A DNA stretch of 9,339 nucleotides, taken from contig DBIS01000175.1 of the NCBI GenBank assembly GCA_002296975.1, forward strand, positions 1 through 9,339, read 5' to 3'. The notes under the pieces are model-generated. The model was not told the origin of the DNA and made no database searches. It saw only the letters and a list, made by a program, of their open reading frames with translations. The translations under genes were made by a program, and so were the position numbers. Positions 1 through 6,005 of the stretch are shown piece after piece (position 1 is the first letter of the stretch; each line of letters starts with the position of its first letter). This stretch comes from Deltaproteobacteria bacterium UBA796 (GTDB lineage: Bacteria > Myxococcota_A > UBA796).

Positions 1-2
1 CT

Positions 3-827
3 ACATTTTCATTCGGAATCCCAGAGATTCTGGCACCCATGATCATCGATCGCCCCTGGAAAATTTACGCGATTTCGATCCCCTGGCCGCTTTCAACTTG
101 GTCTTTGGTCGATGCACCTGGCTGGGCCGACGGCGACACCACCACCGCAGTGCTCTGGATGGCCGCGGGCGCATTTTCATCCTTTGTGCTGATCCCACTT
201 TATGTCCGCAAAAATGGGGAGCGGTTTTGTAGCTATCTGTGCGGCTGCGGCGGGCTAGCCGAGACTGTGGGGGACTTCTGGCGCCACCTCGCCCCCCGAG
301 GGCGGACCGCTAAAAATGCAGAGGTCTTTGGGCGCATCATCTTTTTGTTGGCCATCCCGGTCACAGCACTGGTCATCAACGATGCCTGGGGATTTTTCGC
401 CCAAGACGCGCTGTACAGCACCAACGCTTTTGCCAGCCACTGGTACGGTTTGATGGTGGACTTCTGGCTCGCCTCAGTGATTGGTGTGGCCCTGTATCCC
501 TACCTCGGGAACCGGGTTTGGTGCCGCTTCTTCTGCCCACTTCGCGCATATATGGAGGTGCTCTCGAAGAAGTTCAGCCGCATCGTTTTGCGCTCGACAG
601 ACCGGTGTATCGGCTGCGGAGAATGCACGCGCTACTGCCAAATGGGCATTCCAGTCCAGACCTTCGCTCAAAAGCAAATCGACATCGACAACAGCAACTC
701 CGCATGTATTCAATGCGGAATATGCGTAGAGGTCTGCCCCATGGAGGTGCTTTCGGTTGGGGAGTCAGGCCAACCCGTCGGCCTCAAGCTCACCCCATTA
801 CAGGTCCCAAGAGCCCCCTGGAATTAG
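3..827 (+). CDS. Membrane-bound 4Fe-4S ferredoxin-type protein (NapH/NosR/CcoG-like), 5' end missing
   Basis: The reading frame is open to the left edge, with 12 codons before the first ATG at 39. That ATG has no ribosome binding site, so the gene almost certainly starts outside the window. Numbering from that ATG, hydrophobic segments lie near residues 36-56, 96-118 and 136-157. Two membrane-proximal Cys motifs follow the family pattern: CSYLCGCG (C64, C68, C70) and CRFFCP (C162, C166). Two classical ferredoxin clusters then occur, CIGCGECTRYC (C190-C200) and CIQCGICVEVCP (C223-C233). This arrangement is known from NapH, NosR and CcoG-like proteins that pass electrons between a quinone or flavin partner and a cytoplasmic acceptor. 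The substrate cannot be told from this fragment. The first Cys motif is CxxxCxCG where relatives usually have CxxxCP. From memory, similar segments are sometimes the C-terminal part of larger fused flavin oxidoreductases, so the complete protein may be much longer. The fold assignment is firm and the role is not. Confidence 0.85.
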   Translation, partial: TFSFGIPEILAPMIIDRPWKIYAISIPWPLSTWSLVDAPGWADGDTTTAVLWMAAGAFSSFVLIPLYVRKNGERFCSYLCGCGGLAETVGDFWRHLAPRGRTAKNAEVFGRIIFLLAIPVTALVINDAWGFFAQDALYSTNAFASHWYGLMVDFWLASVIGVALYPYLGNRVWCRFFCPLRAYMEVLSKKFSRIVLRSTDRCIGCGECTRYCQMGIPVQTFAQKQIDIDNSNSACIQCGICVEVCPMEVLSVGESGQPVGLKLTPLQVPRAPWN

Positions 828-834
828 GTGACTG

Positions 835-871
835 CGGCTTAGCCATGAGCCGGTAAGGAGCGCTTTTTTTT
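835..871 (+). terminator. Weak candidate intrinsic terminator after the iron-sulfur gene
   Basis: Eight bases past the TAG stop (825-827), CGGCT (835-839) can pair with AGCCG (848-852) around an 8-base loop. A run of eight T lies at 864-871. The stem is only 5 bp and ends 11 bases before the T-run, farther than in a standard rho-independent terminator. The position is right but the structure is poor. Confidence 0.3.
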
Positions 872-896
872 GCCAAAGTACACAAGTCTGGATAAC
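870..896 (+). promoter_or_regulatory. Possible sigma70-like promoter for the 927-1994 gene
   Basis: TTGCCA (870-875) matches the -35 consensus at 5 of 6 bases. GATAAC (891-896) matches the -10 consensus at 4 of 6. The spacer is 15 bp, shorter than the preferred 17. It is the only such pair I found in this leader. It overlaps the T-run of the preceding candidate terminator. Confidence 0.22.
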
Positions 897-926
897 CGTG
901 CGGACTCTTAGCCATGGGTCAAATGA

Positions 927-1994
927 ATGCAGCTTTACACCGACAGTTTGCTAAATGACCTCGCCGGGCAGCCCGATGGTCAAGAAAGCATGCTTCGGCA
1001 GATGGCCCGTGGCCCCGAACGCAATGTGCTGGAGCACTTAGGGCAGCTGTTTTCTCAGGTCGCAAGCCCTGTCCAAGACCGGTGGGCAGACTCCCTCCGC
1101 TCAACCGATAACCGCCGGTTTTTCCAGGGTTTTGGCGAGGCTGTGTCCGCAGCATTCTTAGCCAAATCTGGATGGTCCATCGTCGACCTCTGTGCGCCAC
1201 GGCCGTGCTTACTCTTGAAACACCAAGACGGTAGAACCATGCATATGGTCACGCTTGCCTTCTTGAAGCACCCGCCACGCCTCGAGGACGAACGCGCACG
1301 AGAAACCCTCGCTCGTGTTGTCAACCGAGCGGATTCTGACCGGCGAATCACCATCTTGGTCCACAAGTGGAACCCCCACCCTTTCGACCCCGAGCCCGTC
1401 CGCAGATGTGTCGACGTGTGGCTCGCTGCGATAAAAAAGGGCGAATGGAAGGGGCGATATGCCACCTATGAAGATGACCATGTCAAAATCGAGTTTGCCC
1501 TCACAGATGAGCCGACCTTAGAAGGCCAGGGTTCCGTTGCCTTCCTTTTGGCACCGCCCAATGGCCTTCACGCCCTGGATGTGGTCGAGAGCCGCTTGGT
1601 GTACGAAATAGACAACTTGGTATCGATGGCCCCTGAAGGCACCAGTATTTTGGTCAGCATGGTCACCAACACGGCCTGGGGATTGCCCCCTGGTTTGGTG
1701 CGCAGCCTGTTTTATGGCCGCCCGATTTGGTCCATCGCCGACGGACACCCAGAGAACCGGAAATTCGCCTTCACCCGCGGCGATGACCCCGCTCTATTCC
1801 ACGAGGACCGGTACCACCCAGTCAGTGGCGTCTTGGTCGTAGACCGGCCTCAGCAACGGGGGCCGTGTGGCCGAGCATACTTAAACCCTTGGTCCTCTGC
1901 GACATTGCGCGCATCGGATATCAACGCCCCGACCTTCTCAACTGTTCGGCCCGAGGCAGACAAGGGCTTACACGTGATGCGCTGGACCCCTTAA
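927..1994 (+). CDS. Uncharacterised 355-residue protein, resembles a degenerate PD-(D/E)XK nuclease-like protein
   Basis: I do not recognise a named family. The order of segments recalls a group of restriction-endonuclease-fold proteins of unknown role: a helical N-terminus (1-60); a helix with GEAVSAAFLAKSGW (70-83, E71) where the fold's helix glutamate would sit; a beta region ending at MVTL (107-110); a long helical stretch (118-172); a second mixed half (180-270); and a C-terminal VSGVLVVD...LNP motif (299-321). In active relatives the beta region carries PD and a later ExK or ExT. Here the equivalent spots read PC (C94) and MVT (M107), so the metal-binding acids seem lost. There is no signal peptide or membrane segment, so it is probably cytoplasmic. 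ATG 927 is the first possible start because an in-frame TGA precedes it directly; ATG 990 is an alternative. The gene looks monocistronic, with its own leader, and ends 7 bases from a convergent gene. The coding call is strong; the fold is an inference. Confidence 0.8.
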   Translation: MQLYTDSLLNDLAGQPDGQESMLRQMARGPERNVLEHLGQLFSQVASPVQDRWADSLRSTDNRRFFQGFGEAVSAAFLAKSGWSIVDLCAPRPCLLLKHQDGRTMHMVTLAFLKHPPRLEDERARETLARVVNRADSDRRITILVHKWNPHPFDPEPVRRCVDVWLAAIKKGEWKGRYATYEDDHVKIEFALTDEPTLEGQGSVAFLLAPPNGLHALDVVESRLVYEIDNLVSMAPEGTSILVSMVTNTAWGLPPGLVRSLFYGRPIWSIADGHPENRKFAFTRGDDPALFHEDRYHPVSGVLVVDRPQQRGPCGRAYLNPWSSATLRASDINAPTFSTVRPEADKGLHVMRWTP

Positions 1995-2001
1995 AAATCG
2001 C

Positions 2002-2997
2002 TTAATCTAGACTGTTGGCCCTGGCGGCAACCCACGCCCGCATAAAATTGCCACCACGGGCACCTTCCAGTTGCGCCACCGTCCAGCCCCGTCGCTCCAA
2101 CTCAGCCCACAACGCACCCACCTTAGAAGCATCTTCAAGGCCGACTGGCTTTTTGATATAGCCGTCGAAATCAGTACCGAGTGCGACCACCCCGTATCCA
2201 CCCACAGCCGCAAGATGCACCGCGTGATCCGCCACCCGAGAGACATCTGCCTTTCTGCCGTCGACGCCCCCAACAAAGCTCGCATGGAAATTGAGGCCAA
2301 TCACACCGCCAGTCGCGGCAATACAGCGAATCTCCTCATCGGAGAGGTTTCTCACATGGGCCCGAAGCGTTTGAGCATTAGAATGACTCGCTATCACCGG
2401 GACATCACTGCTCTTGCAAATGGCCAAAGTCGTCGCGGTGCTCGCATGGGATACATCCAAAATGACACGTTTTTCTCGGGCCAGCTTGACCAGCGCATGC
2501 CCCTCTTCGGTCAACCCGCCCCCCTTATCGCTCGAGGCACCGGCGAAACGGTTTGAAAAGCTCCAAGTGATGCCCAGCAAACGCAAGCCTCGGTCGTAAA
2601 ACTGCCCGAAGACTTCAGCCCAGTTGGGGTCGCCTCCCAAGCCGTGGGCCCCCTCCATGCTTAGTAAAATCGCAATCTTTCCATCGCCCACCGCTACACG
2701 GGCCTCTTGTGGCTCCCTGACAATCACCAGGTCGTCATCTCTTTCTACCTCTTGCTCTACCACCCCCAGCAGTGCAAAAGCACGCGCTTTGTGGTCGGAC
2801 TTTCTGGGGGGCCACAACACCTGCACCACCACATTGGTGCCCGCAGCCCTGAGCTTGGCCTTTGAGGCCTCAAGACCAGCGTCGTCGTCGAAGTGCAAAC
2901 CCTTGGTCAACATCTGGGTCGGGGTATCGAGGTGCAAATCCACCCTGAGTTCGGGGGACTGAGCGGCAGCGCTCGCCAGAATTAAGGCCATAATCAT
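2002..2997 (-). CDS. Exported membrane dipeptidase, peptidase family M19 (renal dipeptidase-like)
   Basis: This is a zinc metallopeptidase that hydrolyses dipeptides. All key family positions are visible, numbered from ATG 2997: HxD as DLHLDT (H22, D24), the bridging glutamate in SMEGAHG (E115), DVSHAS (H184), ASHSNA (H205) followed by the RNLSDEE block (R216), and TDFDG (D276). A full binuclear zinc site is therefore expected. The 331-residue length is within the usual range. I chose ATG 2997 because it puts a short hydrophobic stretch (MIMALILASAAAQS) at the N-terminus, which reads as a signal peptide. A GTG at 3048 would add 17 polar residues in front but would begin only 15 bases from the divergent start. 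No clear ribosome binding site supports either. It is divergent from an exported glycan-binding protein, hinting at a periplasmic or surface role such as turnover of peptides or D-amino-acid dipeptides; the substrate is not predictable. Confidence 0.93.
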   Translation of the reverse strand: MIMALILASAAAQSPELRVDLHLDTPTQMLTKGLHFDDDAGLEASKAKLRAAGTNVVVQVLWPPRKSDHKARAFALLGVVEQEVERDDDLVIVREPQEARVAVGDGKIAILLSMEGAHGLGGDPNWAEVFGQFYDRGLRLLGITWSFSNRFAGASSDKGGGLTEEGHALVKLAREKRVILDVSHASTATTLAICKSSDVPVIASHSNAQTLRAHVRNLSDEEIRCIAATGGVIGLNFHASFVGGVDGRKADVSRVADHAVHLAAVGGYGVVALGTDFDGYIKKPVGLEDASKVGALWAELERRGWTVAQLEGARGGNFMRAWVAARANSLD

Positions 2998-3001
2998 CTT
3001 G

Positions 3002-3048
3002 GTGTGGTCCGTGGCAGGAGAGACACTCTCACGGTAAGAAGACCACAC
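3002..3048. promoter_or_regulatory. Nested dyad symmetry in the divergent intergenic region, possible operator
   Basis: GTGTGGTC (3002-3009) and GACCACAC (3041-3048) form a perfect 8-bp inverted repeat with arms 39 bases apart. On nearly the same axis, GAGAG (3018-3022) and CTCTC (3026-3030) form an inner palindrome around ACA. CCGTG (3009-3013) and CACGG (3030-3034) form a third pair that competes with the inner one. The region separates the dipeptidase start (2997) from the start at 3063, so it must hold both promoters. I found no convincing -35/-10 pair. It may bind a dimeric regulator controlling both genes, or may form a structured leader. Confidence 0.4.
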
Positions 3049-3051
3049 AAA

Positions 3052-3056
3052 AGAGG
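3052..3056 (+). promoter_or_regulatory. Ribosome binding site (AGAGG) for the gene at 3063
   Basis: AGAGG lies 6 bases before ATG 3063, a normal spacing. This is the clearest Shine-Dalgarno match in the window and fixes the start just ahead of the signal peptide. Confidence 0.7.
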
Positions 3057-3062
3057 CAACCC

Positions 3063-4814
3063 ATGTTCACCCTGCTCCTCACCCTACTCGCAGCCCAAGC
3101 CGCCACCATTCGGGCGTCATCCACACACAACGGTGCAGATGGAAAACACACCGCAGCCCATGCGGCCGATGGTGGTTTTCAAAAAAGTTGGGCCGCACCC
3201 AGCAGTGACGGGGCTGAGTGGCTTGAGCTTGACCTTGGGCGGGCCACTCAAATCGACAACCTCGCCATTTGGCCTGGAAACCTGAGCAAAGGCAGCCGGA
3301 GTTTTCGGGAGTATTCACGCCCGCGGACCATCCAAGTATCGGTCGATGGTAAGCCCGTCGGCTCACCCGTGATTCTTGCAGATAAAATGCACCGGCGAAT
3401 CATCAACGTCGGCGTTCGCGGCCGCAAGGTCCGGGTGAACATCCTTGACGCCCACCCAGGTATCGTCTTTGACGACAACCATATCGCTGAGATTTCCATC
3501 AACTTTCCGAGCGGCCCACTCGCTCGCTATGATGCGTGGCTGCAGTCTAGCGATGCCAAACGCCGACACAAGGCCTTTATCGAAAAGCTTGAGGCCGCCT
3601 ATGCCAAGCAATCCAGCACGGAGTTTGGCGACAAAGAAGCCCTTAATTTTATGATGGATGCTGTCGCATTGGGGCCGCCTTACGCCGTCAGCCGCATACC
3701 CGCTTTGGTCAGCCTCGGTTTTCGGGCACAAGCCGCACCCTCGAGCGCCAAGGCCATGAAGGCGCTTCGGCTCCTCAAAGATGCCAACGCCATCACCGCA
3801 TTTGAGATGGCTGCGCTTCGCTCAACCGGCGCACTTCAAAGCGAAGCTGTGCAGACGGCAGAGATCCTCCGGGCCCACCAGGACATGATCGGTAACCAAC
3901 ACGCCAACATCGCTTTTTGGGGTGAAACCGGCTGGAACCTCGGTGCTTTTCAGGGCTTTGATGAGCCAATGGATATTCAAATGGACCCAGATGGCAGCAT
4001 GTATATCGCTGACATCGGCAACAATCGCATTCAACGCTTCTCCATCGAAGGAAAGGCCAATAAACAATGGGGACCTGGGGCTGATTTGAGCCAGTCATGG
4101 TTTGATAAGGGCCGCGCGTGGTACGCCTCTGGAGCCAAATCTGGCACTGAAATCGGCAGCTTCCAAAACCCCTTAGCGATCGCCCTTCTCCCCGAAAAAG
4201 AAGGTACTGGCTTTGCTGTCTTGGATAGTAAAAATCGAGTTCAAATCTTTGATATCGCAGGCCGACCCACCCGTTCGTGGGTGCTGTCAGCCACCAAGCA
4301 GGCGCGACCTGGTCTGGGCGGCGAGGGGTATTTGGTCTATCTGCCAAAGGCCAAGGCCTTGATGGCAGTGGTTCAAAATCAAGCGCGGGTTCACACCCTC
4401 GACGGCGAAGAAATCGGCGCTTTTTTAATCGAAGACGGAACCCCAAGAGCAGTATTGGCTGACCCCCGTGGCCATGTGTTTTTTGGCTATGTCGATCATG
4501 TTGTGCGCTACCACACCGAAGGCTATCGCTTCGCGACTGTCATCACCGCAGAGCAGATTGGGGCTGGCCATGAGGACATTGCCATGGCATTTGACTCCAG
4601 CAAGAAATTGTGGATATTGACCGACAACGGAAGGGTGACCAAATTCAAAAAACCTGGTGTGGTCGATTTTAGTGTCCGGGCGGTCAAGCACGGGCTCAAA
4701 GCGCCCCGAATTTCTGTCAAAGACGGCATGCTCTTCATTCTTGCAGATGACCATATCGAGCAGGTTGATGTCCTCCAGGCCGTGCTCGACGCCGCAGAAG
4801 CTACGGATGGTTAG
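3063..4814 (+). CDS. Exported protein with NADase-type glycan-binding (F5/8C-like) domain and NHL beta-propeller
   Basis: The 583-residue protein begins with a short signal peptide (1-13, probable cleavage after AQA). Residues about 15-148 match a discoidin-like carbohydrate-binding fold. The ASSTHNG start, DGGFQKSW, WLELDLG, the RPRTIQVSVDG strand and the closing HPGIVFDDNHIAEI are typical of the NADase-type glycan-binding domain rather than a classical F5/8C domain. A helical linker (155-275) follows. The rest is a beta-propeller with NHL-type repeats: MYIADIGNNRIQRFSIEG (313-330) is a textbook repeat, and FAVLDSKNRVQIFDIAG (384-400) is a second. Four weaker blades near 425-570 would give about six. 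No catalytic domain is visible. Known members of these folds bind glycans or act as scaffolds, so a surface recognition or assembly role is inferred. The gene overlaps the downstream lipoprotein gene by 8 bases, indicating one operon. Confidence 0.88.
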   Translation: MFTLLLTLLAAQAATIRASSTHNGADGKHTAAHAADGGFQKSWAAPSSDGAEWLELDLGRATQIDNLAIWPGNLSKGSRSFREYSRPRTIQVSVDGKPVGSPVILADKMHRRIINVGVRGRKVRVNILDAHPGIVFDDNHIAEISINFPSGPLARYDAWLQSSDAKRRHKAFIEKLEAAYAKQSSTEFGDKEALNFMMDAVALGPPYAVSRIPALVSLGFRAQAAPSSAKAMKALRLLKDANAITAFEMAALRSTGALQSEAVQTAEILRAHQDMIGNQHANIAFWGETGWNLGAFQGFDEPMDIQMDPDGSMYIADIGNNRIQRFSIEGKANKQWGPGADLSQSWFDKGRAWYASGAKSGTEIGSFQNPLAIALLPEKEGTGFAVLDSKNRVQIFDIAGRPTRSWVLSATKQARPGLGGEGYLVYLPKAKALMAVVQNQARVHTLDGEEIGAFLIEDGTPRAVLADPRGHVFFGYVDHVVRYHTEGYRFATVITAEQIGAGHEDIAMAFDSSKKLWILTDNGRVTKFKKPGVVDFSVRAVKHGLKAPRISVKDGMLFILADDHIEQVDVLQAVLDAAEATDG

Positions 4815-6000
4815 CATTTTTTGGCTCATCATCTTGGCGTGCTCACAATCCCTTGAGCCACCTGTGGAGGCGCAAACACGCCCCGCGAAACAACAGGCAC
4901 TTCCAGACCCAGTCGCTAGCGCCAAGCCCCACACCCTCAGCCCACCCCTGGGCCTTGATGACAGCGCAAAGAACACCATGCGCAGGCTCGAGCAACTGCT
5001 TCGCACCCATGGCACCGACCCCAACAATCCATGGGCAATCGGCCATACACTTTTGGCCTTGGGCCCCACCCTTCGGCTCAGTAATGACCAAGACGCCATC
5101 GATTGGCTGTTTTCAAACTATGCCGAGCGCTTTGTTTTGGACGACAGCTGGCTCCTCCGATTTCCGCCCTATCGGGAAGCCACCCCCATCGAGCCACATC
5201 CAGACCTGCTCCTGCGCGTCTTCACAGACATCGGCCTCTCACCCGATCGGATTGTTCATGTCCAGGGTCAGCCTCATGTGATTGGAGACCTGTTTAAGGG
5301 CAGCCTGGCCCAGCGGTCAGCATATACCCCTAAAGCCCTAAACGATTTACCCTGGAGCCTCGCAGCCTTCGCCAGTTGGTCAACACCCACCCTTACCTGG
5401 CGAGATGCTCAGGCCCAACAGCGGGACCTTGACGCCCTCACCGACCAAGCGAGCGACGGGCTAAACCGTGCCACCCTGTTCCTGGCCCAAGCAATGGCGG
5501 CCGGAAAGACCTTTTCTAAACAAAAACAGGGTATTTTCGCCTTTAGCTGTGGTGGCTCGCACCTTATCCAGGGCGTCATCCACGCCCAACTTCGGGGATT
5601 TGGAAGCCCAAAAAATAAGGGCGAACCCCAAGCGCAGCTCGCGCTCCTCGCCTTTCGTTTTCCCATCGAAATGGCTCAAATAGACGCCGGCATGGCCACC
5701 CATCCACAGTTTCAGGTCCCACTGCTCATTCAGCGCCTAAAACTCGCCGGCCACACCCTTGAAACTTTCGCTCGGGTAGCGGCATCCGGCCGCCCAGGTG
5801 CACCGAAGGCTGAAGCACTCACACCGTATCTACAGGCCGTCATTCACACAGTGGCACTGCTAAAAACAGCTGGGGTGTTCCAAAACCTAGAGCGCCTAAA
5901 GCAAGACAATAACCAGCTATTTTTAGACACCATTGGCGACTCTGCCCATGCGCTTCGGGGCATGAAAATCGCAGTTGGAGCGCAGCCGGTCTTTTATTGA
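4807..6000 (+). CDS. Putative lipoprotein of unknown function, translationally coupled to the propeller gene
   Basis: The frame is open from further upstream, but ATG 4807 is preferred. It overlaps the end of the preceding gene (stop 4812-4814) by 8 bases and gives an N-terminus MVSIFWLIILACSQ with a lipobox-like ILAC, so Cys12 is the probable lipidation site. The 397-residue product continues with a Pro/Ala/Gln-rich tether (about 16-45). A largely helical domain follows, with PWAIGH (76-80...), LPWSLAAFASW (181-191), FSCGGSHLIQG (246-256) and a final GDSAHALRG (377-385). The spaced His residues and the CGGSH motif could form a metal or active site in an alpha/alpha-toroid-like fold, but this is a guess; I recognise no family. 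The missing Asp at lipoprotein position +2 (it is Ser) suits outer-membrane sorting if the organism has a Lol system. Its partner gene suggests a shared envelope task. Confidence 0.83.
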   Translation: MVSIFWLIILACSQSLEPPVEAQTRPAKQQALPDPVASAKPHTLSPPLGLDDSAKNTMRRLEQLLRTHGTDPNNPWAIGHTLLALGPTLRLSNDQDAIDWLFSNYAERFVLDDSWLLRFPPYREATPIEPHPDLLLRVFTDIGLSPDRIVHVQGQPHVIGDLFKGSLAQRSAYTPKALNDLPWSLAAFASWSTPTLTWRDAQAQQRDLDALTDQASDGLNRATLFLAQAMAAGKTFSKQKQGIFAFSCGGSHLIQGVIHAQLRGFGSPKNKGEPQAQLALLAFRFPIEMAQIDAGMATHPQFQVPLLIQRLKLAGHTLETFARVAASGRPGAPKAEALTPYLQAVIHTVALLKTAGVFQNLERLKQDNNQLFLDTIGDSAHALRGMKIAVGAQPVFY

Positions 6001-6005
6001 CCAGC
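5985..6005. other. Short hairpin over the two convergent stop codons
   Basis: GCCGGTC (5985-5991) can pair with GACCAGC (5999-6005) with one mismatch and a loop TTTTATT. It sits exactly where the two convergent genes end. Neither strand has a proper T-run directly after it, so it is at best a weak bidirectional transcription stop. Confidence 0.25.

Larger units (their letters stand above)
833..916 (+). repeat. Imperfect direct repeat in the leader of the 927-1994 gene
   Basis: TGCGGCTTAGCCATG at 833-847 recurs as TGCGGACTCTTAGCCATG at 899-916. The two copies differ only by three extra bases (ACT) and are 66-69 bases apart. The shared block CTTAGCCATG is exact. It could be a small duplication or a pair of binding sites; no function is shown by the sequence. 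Confidence 0.5.

Noticed and set aside
3..827. A denitrification gene (napH or nosR)
   Set aside because: The Cys layout is shared by several electron-transfer families, the first motif deviates, and no nitrate or nitrous oxide reductase gene is adjacent.
927..1994. An active restriction enzyme or defence nuclease
   Set aside because: The expected metal-binding acids are missing, and no methyltransferase or other defence gene lies nearby.
3793..4446. Long open frame on the minus strand inside the glycan-binding/NHL gene
   Set aside because: It lies opposite clear NHL repeats, its translation is low-complexity and rich in Arg, Trp and Pro, and it has no recognisable domain.
4657..4806. A 50-codon upstream extension of the lipoprotein gene
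   Set aside because: It would place the hydrophobic signal and lipobox inside the protein and overlap the previous gene by over 150 bases; its composition (Ser/Arg-rich) is that of a shadow frame.
3063..4814. A secreted NAD-degrading toxin, suggested by the NADase-type glycan-binding domain
   Set aside because: Only the binding domain is present; the rest is a helical linker and a propeller with no NADase catalytic region.
4425..5099. Minus-strand open frame across the junction of the two coupled genes
   Set aside because: It is antisense to two well-supported genes, without a plausible start signal or recognisable motif.
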